From assembly GCA_037013495.1 (NCBI GenBank), contig CM072811.1, positions 48,987,452 to 49,051,451 on the forward strand: a stretch of 64,000 nucleotides of DNA, in the 5' to 3' direction. The stretch's first letter is position 1. The number at the start of each line of letters is the position of its first letter. Below are positions 36,801-49,370 of this stretch, piece after piece. Origin of the DNA: Hippophae tibetana. Its lineage: Eukaryota > Streptophyta > Magnoliopsida > Rosales > Elaeagnaceae. The notes beneath the pieces are model-generated. The model did no database searches. It saw only the letters and a program-made list of their open reading frames with translations, and was not told the DNA's origin. Position numbers and translations under genes: made by a program.

Positions 36801-36876
36801 ATAACAAATGAGAGAATCATTATCTTTATGGCACACTAACTGAAGGAGACAACATTGCTAGTTAGGTACATAAGAA
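33824..36876. other. AT-rich intergenic region
   Basis: No coding signature. It contains a short 29-bp tandem repeat (34048-34105) and a repeated TAAATCATTTGAAATAAAT at about 35452 and 35520. The right end (from about 36600) is probably the 3' UTR of the aldo-keto reductase gene on the minus strand. Confidence 0.5.
34048..34105. repeat. 29-bp tandem duplication
   Basis: Two perfect head-to-tail copies (34048-34076, 34077-34105) of a unit starting ATTTAGTTCAC and ending GAATATGAC, followed by a partial third copy (ATTTAGT). Confidence 0.9.
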
Positions 36877-39800
36877 CTATGCATTGGATTCCAAGTCATC
36901 TTCCATTTCGCGCACAGCTTGTAGTGGACCACTTCCAAACACAAAGCCAGTGTCTGAGAGATTGAGAGGACTATTTCCAAATAAACATACCTGTGGTTCA
37001 ATCAGGTTCAAGCAGTTCCATTCATCATCAGATAGAGACCAACTGAAAATGTCAATGTTTTTCCTTATACGGTCCGGCTTTAGACTACATGGCAGGACAC
37101 TAGTTCCTCTCTGGAGCCCCCAACAAAGAATTACCTAAAATCGATGAACCATACAGCCTCTCTCATTAGTAAAAACATGAGTACCACTTTCAGTTTTACA
37201 ATATATAAGGATGAAAAGAGAAGATAAAAGATGAAGGTAGAATTGCAGACACATTCTTATGCAATAATGTGAAAACAATGTTGACTACCATTTCTAAAGA
37301 AATAATCAATTTTGCATGATAAGAATGAAAAAAAATCAGTAACAAAGGATCAGCTTAAGCTTCATGCACATGGTTTATCAGATATATTTTCCTGCAAATG
37401 ATGATAAATTTGCTGAGAAAGGAAAGACATCAAGCAAAAAGATATAGAATATAATTAAAACCATGGTTACTATAATAAGCCAAATTATAATGATGGAAAC
37501 TAGTTTTGAAGATCTCTAAGAATTTTGTATGAAACTTCTTTGATTAATAATGTAGTACTGTATGTGTTCTAACAAAATGGAAATAATTTCTAGACTATCC
37601 GTGCATGAAAGTAACTCTATATTCAAAAATTTATGGTTCACAAAAGGAAACAATTAGATGTATTCATAAGTACATATTACTTGATGTTTCTTATTCATTA
37701 AATTTTTCCAAGTTCCGAAGCCCCCTTCTATAATAAGTTGGTAAAGGCTTCATTCAGGAAGCCCCCTCTTCGAATCCCCTACCCCGAAATAATTTTTTTT
37801 CCAAGTTCTGAAATTATAATAACAAGGTAAACACGAACAAAATAAACTCAGTATCATCAATATTCTTTTCATTAAAAAAACATGGGAAACAAATCATTTG
37901 AATGTCCAAACTCAATAACCTACAATGCTATAATACTTTATCTGAATAGGCAGAAGCAGTTTAAACATCCCTAAGAACTAAATTGAAAGATACAAGTCTT
38001 TATTTCCAGAAAGCTTGCCACTGTTTCATTTATCATAGCAGCAAAGAAAAGATAAACTGCACTTCCAGCCTGATGGATGACATGAAATTTATAGGCTAGT
38101 AGAGACGAGAAATGGTACAAACTGAATTTTTCAATTAATATCCACTATACATACAATATCAGCTAGTGCTGGTTCTAATAACATGATATAACATGAAAAG
38201 AAACGGCATTAAACAACTTTATATTCTGCAATGCTCTTTAGGGAGGTAATGAAGAGAATATAGGATGAGATCATTAGAGGAACAATGAAATTAAATCATA
38301 TAATTAAAAAAACTTCACATGCTTTTTGAAAACAAATGTTCATGCAAGGTACAAGAGGCTCAACAGAAAACAAAAGCTACTGAGTAGTTTGAACCATTAG
38401 TTCTAAAGCAAGTATGAACCGATCTAGATTCTTAATTGCAACCTAGGACCTGCTGAAAAGTGTTAGTAAAACAAACCTGTATCCTTATTCATGGCAAACA
38501 CCTACTTTTTCACTTGGAATCCTCAAAAAGTGACAAGCGGAGATAAAAGTAAGAAAACCACAATTACCAATGGTTGGCATCAAGACAACCACAAAATGCC
38601 CACACTAAAGCATGTGTACAGAAAAAGATTAAAAGCAACTGCACTGTCGTACAAATTTAATGGTTGAAAGCTTTATCTAAAAGGGTCAAGAACACAACTA
38701 GTAGTTAGTTTCCTTAGTAGGTGTAACAGTGTATGAACCGAGTATTTTTCCAATTTAAGACCAATGTTATACTCAGTTGTGCTTTGTACTTCATGTTTCA
38801 TGCACCAATTAGCATGTATTATAGAGTTAACGGTAAGATCAAAGACATAAAGATTTTAATATATCCATCAATAGAAAAGTGGACAACAGTTTTCAATGAT
38901 ATGCCACCAAAACTGCTACTGCAAATACCAAAATATTCACATCCATTGAATACCTTCCATGACTTCACCTGTCCTACCAATCTCAAAACCAATATCTCCA
39001 GTTCTAGTAGCAGAAAGTGAGAACTCTGTTGTCTTTATCCTTAAATATTCACAAGAGTCTAAACCTCCTAAATACTGCTGATTCTTAAGTTCCTGATACT
39101 GGTCACTTTTACAATATTACCATGAGCAAAAATAAGACATGAGTATCCTTGTAGGGACCATCGTGATTTTCTACCATGCAACTTTACTTCAAATTCCCAA
39201 TAGTTTTGTTAAGATGTAAATCATTGTCAGCCAAATAGAAAAAAATTCTTCCTTTTAATTTTTTTCCAAATAGATAAAACTCAATTTGCTTGATATAGAT
39301 ATTGTGAGTAGCGGTGATCATGACAGAGGTTAGGTAAGGCTGAAGTCTACGTGACATTGCTTATTTAATAGAGAATTATTTGTATAGGGAAACTTTTGCA
39401 ACCTCAAACTAGTTCATTATATGTGTAGAAAAGGTTTTATAGTGACAATTATATTAGGTGCAAAGTTTGTGCTTTAGGCAACTGTAGGAAGAGAGATAAT
39501 CTCAACATTCGGGTCACATGCAACAATGAAATTCTAGCAATAAATGTTAGCAAGTAATTTCAATCATATTGTTGTTTGGGCAAGGCAACACCCTTTACTA
39601 TATCGAGGAAAATGAAGGCAAACATAATCAGCTCAATTTTCGGTACTTAATATAAATGGAATCAATAATATCAGACAAATATAAAATAAAAACTACCTGC
39701 TCAGGTGTTTTCTTGTGTCTGTCTGCTATCTTTGAAACAACAGACAACTTTAGCATGGGGCCATGCACAGATCTTGACCTCCTAAATGATATGCGAGGAG

Positions 39801-41495
39801 TTCCAGGCTCATCTTCCCCACCTGAACTGCTATCCGATGCACCAGGAGTTGAAATAGGTACTCCGAGTGGTGTATGAGCTGACACATGTATACCTTTCAG
39901 TTGACAGAACTTCACAAGTTCAGCTTGCCTCCAAAAGGGGTGCAACTCCACCTAAGAAAATGAAATCATGATCCATGAGATATTAATTTCTAAAAGGGAA
40001 CATCATTTCCTCATATATAGTTGAAATGAAATTAGGATAAGAAGGTTCTGCCTTTTCCCCATACTAATAACAATAACAATGGTAATTTAAATAATAATAA
40101 GAATCCAAGACAAGATGAAAGGATTCAACAGATTCAACAGAAGAGCTTCACATCCTTTGGTTGAAGATGATGAAACCGTTCAATCAAGTTTAACAACCAT
40201 GACGAACCATTGTAGTATTCATTCAAAAGTAGCTGAAGAGAAAAATCATTTGCTCCAGTTAAGGATGTCATAAAATAGATGAAGTTCTGTGCGCCTTAAA
40301 AGAAGAGCACGCAGCAATAGTGATGGACTTATAGCTAAGGCCATATTCTTTGGCCATTTTAATAATGAGCAAACAAACTCCAAATGATCCTAATATTATA
40401 CTTTTCACAACAATGATTCTTCCAATTTGTATTTTATAGGAATGATAATGATGGTCCGCGGCTTCACTTTCCAAGCACAATTCTAAAAGCCTATCCAGTA
40501 ATAAGTCCATACAACTAAGTAATATATAATACTCGTGCACAGGGAAGCATATTCAATTCTCTTTTACCAGTATGGTTTTCATATTGCCCAAAGATACATT
40601 TAGTACCGGTAAATTGCATAGCCATAGAGTTAAATACATTGAAAATTGCCGGAGCTGGTAATAAGATGTGCCAATGAAGTTATAATACATGGTTCGCACT
40701 GAAAAGCAATCCAAATTGTTGCTGAATCTAGCCATTAAACAAAAATGCACTTCATGGATAGAATATAAGTCAACAATTTAATAAAGACTATGCAATATGG
40801 CAGAATTTCACTGCAAAATCAAATCAATGTAAGCAATATTTGAACAACTATATACACCAATGCAAGGATGAAATTGTTTGGGAGGGAAAAACTGTTAAAG
40901 AAACAAGAAATGTTACCAAGGAACAAACCTGATTCACTGCAGGGACAACCTTTGCAAATTTAAGCAATTCTTTGATCTGCTGAACACTGAAATTGCTAAC
41001 TCCAATAGCTCGAACCAGACCTAAATCAATCAGACCTTCCATGGATTTCCAAGCTTTCTTTAGCCGATTCAAAAACTGCCTATATTCACTTCCAGACTTC
41101 GAAGGAGGATCGGTAGCATCACCAAAAGCTGAACTGTCAGGCCAATGCATCAAGTAGAGATCCAAATATGAAACTCCAAGATTCTTGAGAGAAACTCTAA
41201 CATAATTCTCAATTTTATTGAGGGAATTCATTGTACAGTAAAGCTTTGAAGTCAAGAAAACATCTTCTCTCTTCAATGAACCCTTAAATGCTTCAGCCAA
41301 GGCTTCCCCAACTTCAATTTCATTCCCATAAAGATGTGCACAATCTATATGACGGTAACCAATTGACAATGCCGTTTTCACAGCTTCAACACATAGATCT
41401 CCACCGCTTTGCCATGTTCCAAGTCCAATAGCTGGAATTCTAGCCCCAGTGTTCAACACAAAGTAACTTCCCGGCGTCACAACTTTTCCTTTCAT
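36877..41495 (-). CDS. Aldo-keto reductase, NAD(P)H-dependent
   Basis: Three exons on the minus strand: 41495-40929, 39951-39697, 37134-36877, all joined in phase 0, giving 359 residues. The N-terminal half has the AKR fold signature ([27 protein letters not shown]) and the full catalytic tetrad D51, Y56, K84 (LTSKL), H117 (LYLMHWPD). [10 protein letters not shown] and [12 protein letters not shown] are typical AKR motifs, and the last exon supplies the cofactor-binding [10 protein letters not shown]...KPDRIRKNI segment. It should reduce carbonyl substrates using NADPH in the cytosol; the substrate cannot be predicted. The unusual part is an insert of about 35 residues (220-254) after TPLG, rich in Ser, Gly, acidic and Arg residues ([19 protein letters not shown]). 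Family members are usually about 310-330 residues, so this insert and a longer C-tail account for the extra length. Confidence 0.9.
37135..39696 (-). other. Large intron 2 of the aldo-keto reductase gene
   Basis: A 2,562-base AT-rich intron with GTAGTT donor and TTTTAG acceptor on the minus strand. It holds the tRNA-like retroposon at 37720-37795. Otherwise I see no coding or structured sequence. Confidence 0.6.
37720..37795 (+). mobile_element. Short tRNA-derived retroposon (SINE or tRNA retropseudogene) with target-site duplications
   Basis: A 76-bp insert flanked by near-perfect 17-bp direct repeats, TTTTTCCAAGTTC(C/T)GAA, at 37703-37719 and 37796-37812. The insert contains an A-box-like AAGTTGGTAAAGGC and a B-box-like CTTCGAATCCCC at tRNA-like spacing, and ends in a T-rich tail. 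Target-site duplications of this length point to LINE-driven retroposition. Its size, close to one tRNA, suggests a minimal SINE or a tRNA retropseudogene. It lies in an intron of the aldo-keto reductase gene, antisense to it. Confidence 0.65.
39952..40928 (-). other. Intron 1 of the aldo-keto reductase gene
   Basis: A 977-base AT-rich intron with GTTTGT donor and TTCTTAG acceptor on the minus strand. No repeats or coding signals were noticed. Confidence 0.6.
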
Positions 41496-44400
41496 CTCCT
41501 CAACCTTTTTACAATGAGCGCTAGATCGAGAAGCTGATCTCAGATACTCAAATAACCCAGAACACCAGATTCAAAATTTCGTCGAAATTCTACAATATAA
41601 TGACCTTAAAAAGCCTTTATTTAATAATATATATGAAATCGTCAATCACTTATGGGACGAAGCCCAAAATTCATTAATTAGGTAAAGAATTGTAAATCAA
41701 TCAACAACCCATTAATCAAATGCCAAAACCTGAAGTACCCAATTTCAAGAAAATCAAGAAAGCTTAATTCGCACTTTCAAATAATCTGCTAACTTTGACT
41801 TACGAATACGCCTAACTTGTGCTTGTCCAAATATCTCAACAAACGCTCTGCGTGATGATATATGAAGAAAAGCCAATGCGGAGAAAAATCAATAAACTCA
41901 AACAGATACGTAATCAAAAACTTTGAAGAAACCACCGAATAGATATAGTTTGTTTCATCGGTTTTTCGGTAAATATATTAGCAATAAAATTCAAAGAGTG
42001 GTCAACAACGGCAACAGAGAAAAGAGGAAGAAGGTCACCTAAGTCCAAAAGAAATGTAAGTGTGCCAGCTTTGATATTATTCTTTTAATCATACACTTGA
42101 TCATTGCAATTCTATATTTTTACTCGTGGAACAGCCTAAATGATTGAGGCTAAATTGAAAATGCAAATTGATTTTTGATGCGAAATAATATTATATTTAA
42201 CTCAAAACATTGGTAAATTGAATAAAATAATTCTATTAATATATTTAAATTGAAAAAAATTATCTGATATATTTAATTTAGATGGAACTAAATTAAAAAA
42301 AATTATAATTAGATTTGATTTTAATTAAAAAAATATAAACGTGTTTAAATTTGAATCAAATTTTATAATTAAATATATTTTAAATTAAAAAAAATTATTA
42401 TTAAAATTATAAATAAATACATATTTTATTTTATAAGGTGTTATATTTAGATATTATATATATATATATATATCATAATTACATTAAATTATTATCTTAT
42501 TTAAAAAATATAAAAATAAAATCTTTATAATAATTTATTATCTCTACATGTATACTTGTTATTTATTTATTTTATTAATGTTTATTATAAATAATAAATT
42601 TTAATATCTAAACTTAAAATTTAAATACTGTATTTTAAAATTGATGAAATAATTTAGTTTTTTTAAATTCCTCCGACATAAATCATCCCAAAAAATAATT
42701 TATACCTATTAATTAGTTTGTGAGTAATTCTATTCACTAACGTTGAAAAGTTAACAACTCTTCTGTACGACATTCTGTTAAAGCTAAAAAGAGAATTTGT
42801 GCTAAAATAACATCAATCATCAACACATAAACTTTATCGAATTATCGAGAGGAAGCCTTCGGCTTTCACCCAATTGGCACGACAATGCCTTTTTATATAT
42901 ATTTTTAAATATTATTCCATAATTATTCATACGTTGAAGTTTTTCCTTTTATTACTATGGTTTAATAATTTAAATTTTATATTTATATGATAATATTAAT
43001 TATCAAATAATATTTAATAATGTTTTTATTTTTTATTTTATAAAAAATTTAAATATAATTTTATTATTTAATAAGGTAAAAATTAAATGTTAAAATTTTG
43101 TAGAAATATTTGTCTTAAAATAAATAATTAATTAATTTGTTATTTTAATGAATAATAAATATACAATAATGAATATTTTATGAATAATATATGTGTCATT
43201 TGTAATAGTGATATACAATTTAAAGACTATTCAAATATAAATAATTTGACGTAATATTAAACACGAGTTATATAACTCTATTTAATAAATAAATTAAATA
43301 TAATATAACAATGCTGATAAACTTGATTAGTTTAATATTTTTATTTTTATTTAAAAATTTAAAGTAATATAAATATGATAGACATAATGAAACTTAATAA
43401 GCATTTTTGTTAAAATAATAATGTATATTTGTTGATTATTTTTTTAATTGATATAAAATATATATGACATGATATTGTCACAAATTTAATTAATTTAACA
43501 CATATATGATTATTCATAATGAATTGATTAAACCAAACTCCAAGTTAAATAAATAAGTATTATTATATAAATTATCATTTTTAATGTAATTAAAATAATA
43601 ACCTAAACAATAAATAAAGTCAATAAAAAAAGATTTAATTACATGTCATAAAAGTTTCATTTTTAATTTTCCTTAAAAAAATTTGTTCATTTTTTTAAAA
43701 CATAAATAAACATATATTTTTTACTTAGAAAGTTAAAAGTGAAATCATATTAAATAATTGAGTCATTTATGTATCGAAATGAAAAAATCTATTAAAATAA
43801 AAAAGATAATTACAAAAGAAATAATATCTCTAAAATTTATAACAATAAAAATAGTACACAATAATATGAACATGATCTAATTAGATGACATTTAATATTG
43901 AATAGATATATATAACTATAGTTCAATTTAAACAATACTTAAAATAAAATAACATATCATACTTTTGTAATAGTAAAAATATACGAGTTAAATATAAATA
44001 ATATTATTTTTATAATTAAATTTTTTTTTTCAAATAATTATTTAAAAAACATTTATTATATAAACATTAGTATATATTAATTAAAATAAAAAAATGATTA
44101 GAAAAGGGTGGCGATCACAATCAACATAGATAACGCTTTTATTTATAAAGAAATAACCTAAGAAATAAAATGAGACTAGAAGGATATTTTAATTATTTTA
44201 TTTGTATATATTAATAAATTTAAATATTTTGATTATTTCTTACCAATTTTTATTTTATTGGAAACTTAAAAAAAACTTAAATTGTGTCAAGATGAGTCTT
44301 ATTAGCAGAGAGTGATAGACATCAAAATATAAAAATATTTAAAAAAGTTGAACAAAATTAAAAAAATAAAGTGATTAAAATCATTAAAATAGATCTAAAA

Positions 44401-46047
44401 TAAATAAAGTATTCATAAATATAACAATAAAATAATCAACATATATAAATTTAAAGTAAAATTTTAATTTATAAAAAAAAAGTAATTCATGTAAAAAAAA
44501 TTCAATTAAATAATTACTTACTTTTGGATTCAAAAATCATATATATAGATATTTTTGCGGAGAAAATAAGAAAAAGATAATAAAAGAAAATCATAACTAA
44601 ATAAATGATAATAGAGTACAAATTAAAATAAACATGTTGTCAATTGTCATACTTTGTTTTTCTTTCTGATCAGTCAATGTTGTAGACTTAAAATATAAGG
44701 ATTGTATGCGCACCAACCAGACAACCTCCCAACCCTATAGCGACATTCATTGATGACAGACAATGAAATAAGAACTTGTGTTATATAGGAAAATTATAGA
44801 GTACCTTGCATAATCCCTTTCCAAATGAAAAATATCAATAATATTATCTATGTTTCAATTTTTTTTCTTAAATATCTTTAATTTTTTTAATAATATTAGA
44901 GATAATTTTTTTAATAAAATTATTGTGTCTATTTTATATATTTTTAATATTAAAAAAATATAATTTATTTTTGATTCATTTTAAATAAAATCATGATTAT
45001 TTAGACTCATTTAATATCAAATTTTATTTATTAAATTTAATAAAAATATTATTTTTAATATTATAAGTTTTTTTTAAAAAAAATCGGTTATACCACTAAC
45101 ATCTGCATTTTATTCACAAAGATTTCTCGCAAGTTAAAATGTTAAAATTGTTATGCAAGTAGTGTGCTGTTGTAGTAAAAAGAAGTACTAGTAGCATGCA
45201 TCTTGGTGCAGGATTGCAAATGGATTACAAGTTGAACACGTGTTAAATTTATTTTGGCACAGCCCAACACATAATAATTTGAGATCTATGATTTTCAAAT
45301 AAATAATTAATTAATTTTGAATACCGCCAAATCGAGTAAGTGTCCAATTTTCATGTCCCATTTAAGCATCGCCAAATACCGACATACATGTGTTTGGTGA
45401 TGTTTAAATGAGAAAAAATATCAACCTGCAAAAAAAACATGTGTAAGAGTTAAATCTGAAAAAAATTTAAAATATATATATATTTTTAAAATTTATAATA
45501 ATAAAAATAAAATTTAATATAAATAATATCTAATTATACGACGTTCGAAATAAAATAACATATTAATTTTTTTAATAATAAAAATATACGAAATTTACTT
45601 AAAAAAATATTATTTTTATAATTATAAAAATTTATATTTTATTATTTTTCTTTAAAATTATATGAATCATATTTTTACCATTAAAATGTAATATATATAC
45701 TATTACATTAAAAATGAGAAAAGTTAATTAAGGACTCTTGTTCATTTTCTCAAAAACCTAACAAAAATATACCAAATTGCATTGTATTTCAGTTAAAATG
45801 TATCATTTTCTATTAACTTTATTTATATAAAATAAACAAAAAATAGACTAGAGTCCTTCAATATTATTAATATAGAAAATTTGAGTTAAATCTTAAAAAA
45901 TATGAAATTATGTTTGAGATAAATTTTAAATAATATAATAGTGTTTTATTATTAATTAAAGTTAAATCTAATAAAAATAATAAACTATATATATACATAT
46001 TATTAAAATAAACATAAATTACAAGAAAGTAGCAAAAATGATTACAT
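41496..46047. other. Promoter side of the aldo-keto reductase gene, then AT-rich intergenic DNA
   Basis: About 41496-42060 is less AT-rich and probably holds the minus-strand 5' UTR and promoter. From 42060 to 46047 the DNA is very AT-rich, with a (TA)n run at about 42447-42472. A short GC-richer patch at 42850-42895 (GAAGCCTTCGGCTTTCACCC) is reminiscent of a tRNA-like sequence but has no flanking repeats. No coding signature. Confidence 0.5.
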
Positions 46048-46390
46048 TAAGAGAAACATATTCAGATGTCACAAGATTTTATCTTGTCTTGTTGTTCATA
46101 TTTTACTATATTCATCACCGTTCATGAAATTTATTAGATACATCAAAACAAATTTCAAATTTAACAGAATAATTTTATCTTCTCAATCTTTTTCACATTT
46201 TAAATCCTCAAGAACAATTTTTTTTAAGAGAGACATATTCAAATGTCACTAGTTTCTTTTGTTGCTGGTTCTTGACAATTCCCACCACCATTGATAAATA
46301 ATTCACTAGAAGCATCAAACAAACTCTAAATTTAACATATATAATAATTACATCTTTTCAAATATTTTCATATTTAAAATCCACGTTAAT
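46048..46390. repeat. Diverged tandem pair, about 177-bp period
   Basis: Two head-to-tail copies at about 46048-46212 and 46225-46388. Both start TTAAGAGA(A/G)ACATATTCA(G/A)ATGTCAC and share CACC(G/A), ATTTAACA, ATCTT and TTTCA(C/T)ATTT(A/T)AAATCC in order. They differ at many sites. Confidence 0.6.
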
Positions 46391-46554
46391 TAGTTGTTAT
46401 GAATTTAAAATGATTATATTAATTATTAATAGTAAAAGAGATTAATATCAAATAATTATTACGAATTTAAAAATTTTGATTACATTTTATATATATTATG
46501 TATAGATACATTAAAAATATGAATGAATATATATGATTTCATCTTATTAAACAC

Positions 46555-47010
46555 ATGGTATCAGAGAAAGAAATATATCGCCACCCAACTAATCTCCATC
46601 CGAACTCCAATTCTAACATCATCAAATATCCAATTCCAAGTTACTCCGATCTGTTAAACTTTCTAGTCAGGCTCTCAACGAATTCTATCATCTTCTCAAT
46701 TGACATTCCACCCAAAAACTCATCATCTCCTCTTCATCTTTACAAACCAATCACAATTTGCCAAGAAAAATCTCCTAAACTTCATCGCCGACCAAGATCA
46801 AGGTTTCAAGACCCAAACAGACCCGGCAAAGCAAGCTTATATTGTGGCGGCAATCAAAGCCTTGGTTGTTTTGGGCGAAGATTAGTGGCTCCCCAAACAA
46901 TAGTTCCAAGTGGGTCCCAATTTGACCTATGTCAAGAAAACTCATAAGGTGGAAGTTCGCTTGATTGACGGGTGGAATCTACGGTTGTACAGATTTTTTT
47001 TTTTTTTTTT
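46555..47010 (+). pseudogene. Possible decayed exon debris, origin unknown
   Basis: An open stretch with one part that looks protein-like in one frame (about 46760-46884: KKNLLNFIADQDQGF, then DPAKQAYIVAAIKAL). The pattern KK.LL..IAD.DQGF followed by AIVAAI resembles the start of the PAP/fibrillin domain of plastid lipid-associated proteins, but no further fibrillin motif follows and a 19-base T run ends the region. A motif TGGTATCAGAG at 46556-46566 equals a copia primer site, so a retroelement origin is also possible. Low confidence in both readings. Confidence 0.25.
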
Positions 47011-47579
47011 TTGGGTCAGAACACGAAGTTGTATGATTCTAATTCCTCTATAAATTTTTTGTATCTATGTTACAAATGTTACTTCATCCCAATTATTTGA
47101 GATGTAATTTTAACTCTGAATGATACATTAAAGTTATATTATATTTTAATTGTTTTATATTTAAATTTTAACCATTTGTTTGTTTATCAAATAATCATTA
47201 TATGTGTTATAATTTTTGTTCTAATTGTCATAAAAAAACAAGAAGACAATCGGTTATGGTATTAGGCAGATAAAGTTTTATTACCTGGATTTGGAATCAA
47301 CAATTAGTGAAAACATATGACAAACATTGATAGTATGTGTTTTTAAAAAAAACAAAAAGAAAATAAATATGGTTACGAACTTTTCGAGCATATTTTCTTT
47401 GGTTATGTAAAAAAAAAAAAATTTAATTTATTTTTTAAAATTGATGTTTTAAGTTTTCAATGTAATGTTTGTGAAATTATAAAAATACATTTGTATTTCA
47501 TTTTTATTACGATGGAATAAAAATATACTTTCATTTATGATTATTCAATATAATGTTTAGAATACATCTAAAATCACAA

Positions 47580-49370
47580 ACTTTGAATGAGTCACGTTGG
47601 TTTGTAATGTTTATTGATGATTATATCATAATGGTAGGGTTATGTTGGAAGAAATCTAAAAGTGAAATAAATTTTTTATTCTAAAAATATGTTTATTAAT
47701 GATTGTACCACGATGCTAGGGTTATGTTGGAAGAAATCTAAAAGTTCTATAAAATAATTGAAATTTAATATAATATCAAGATTCAAATTCTTTACCGTGA
47801 CAATAATAAAAAATATCAAAGTAATAAACTTCAACAATATTTTTAAGTTCAAGCAATGATTTATCACACAACTTACTCGAATAATCGACAACAAATGGGA
47901 TAATTGAGCACAAATTTATTGGGAATGGTCTAAGCTTTGTTAATCGAAACTCATATGTCATTATCTTATCATAGAGAAGCACAATCTATAACCTATTTAG
48001 TCAATTGGGTTTCTTCTAACAACATCAATTTTAAAACACCATTCATAACCTTCACTAATGCATTTGTTAGTCCAATTGTCCCAAATTTAATCTCTCATAT
48101 CGTTGGTTATGTGATGATTGTACACTTACACAAACATCAACGTACTAAGTTAACTACCCAAGGATTGCAATGTGTTTTTGTTGAGTATGCTACTTATTTA
48201 AAAGGATATTGGTATTATCATCTTCCATCACGTCAATTATTTATTATAATAGATTTTATCATTCATAAAAATACAATGTATTTCTTCAAATTTGAATTTT
48301 CATGTAGTACAAAAAAAAATTCAAATTTTAAATTATGATGAAAGTGATAAACAAAACATGAGCAACTTAGGATATAACATTAGATTACACTATTGACGAT
48401 CCACTGACTGAATTGAACCAAGAAATGATTAAATTAGACCAATTAGTATAACATTTGATCAAAATGTCAATAAGAACTCAATAACTAAATAAGTTATGAA
48501 CACTCAAATGGAGAAGTAAGTGTTTCTAAGCCTAAAATTGAGTCTCTAAATAGTATAACTCTATCTCTTGTTAACATATCATACCAATCACTTACTGAAT
48601 ATGCTCTCGAATCACATAAGAAAAATACCACAACATCACACAAGAGGTATTACAAACCAACATATAAACCTGAACTTTCTATTAAAGTAAAATATTCTAT
48701 AAGTCATTATGTGTATAACCATTGTTTATCAAAATCAAACACGTCATTTATGAATCAATTATCTATTGTAATTATTCTTAAGAGTATGGAGAAAGTCTTA
48801 ACTAATCTCAGGCGGAAAGCTATTATGAATGAGGAGATGAAATCTTTGAAAAAATGAAACCTACTAACTAATTGATCCTCTACCAGGGAAGAAAGAAGTT
48901 AGATGTCAATGAATTTTCACCATGAAACGCAATATTGACAACATAATTGAACGTTTTAAAGTAAGATTGGTAATAAAATGATCATTAAAACCTATGTGAT
49001 TGATTATATATAAACATTTGTATTTGTGGCCAAAATGAAAGTAGTTTGTGTCTTATTATCTTTAGGTGCAAACTTGGATCGATCATTACAACAATTTATT
49101 GTGAAATATTTATGTTTTTCTACATGGTGAATTATCCAAAGGAATCTACCAGGATCTCCCACCAGGGTGCATGAAACAAAAAAAAGTATAACTCAAAGGT
49201 ATATAGACTACGGGAATTATTGTATGACTTGAAACAATCATCGAGAAAATGGTTTGAAATGTTTACAAAATCTATAATTACCTTCTACTATTAATAGAGC
49301 AACTAAAATCATATTATTTCTTAAAAAAATAGAAAGATAAGATCGTTGTACTCATTAATGAAAATAAAAG
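47580..49370 (+). mobile_element. Highly decayed Ty1/copia pol fragment
   Basis: Translation in several frames shows copia pol in the right order: integrase core (WFVMFIDDY near 47600), integrase C-terminal part (RTKLTTQGLQCVFVEYATYLKGY, within 47937-48338), the linker with HYVYNHCLSK (about 48710), and reverse transcriptase pieces (HGELSKGIYQDLPPGC near 49120; ELLYDLKQSS near 49220). LTRs were not recognised, though a primer-site-like TGGTATCAGAG lies upstream at 46556. It is broken in many places and clearly much older than the element at 11.7 kb. Confidence 0.8.

Noticed and set aside
37720-37795. A functional tRNA gene
   Set aside because: It has A- and B-box-like motifs, but the ends do not pair into a clean acceptor stem and it is bounded by target-site duplications with a T-rich tail, so a retroposed copy fits better.
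39656-39877. Plus-strand open frame of 73 codons
   Set aside because: It is antisense to exon 2 of the aldo-keto reductase, which has clear family motifs on the minus strand.
42850-42895. A third tRNA-like retroposon
   Set aside because: Only a weak A-box-like match on the minus strand, with no B box at the right spacing and no flanking duplications.
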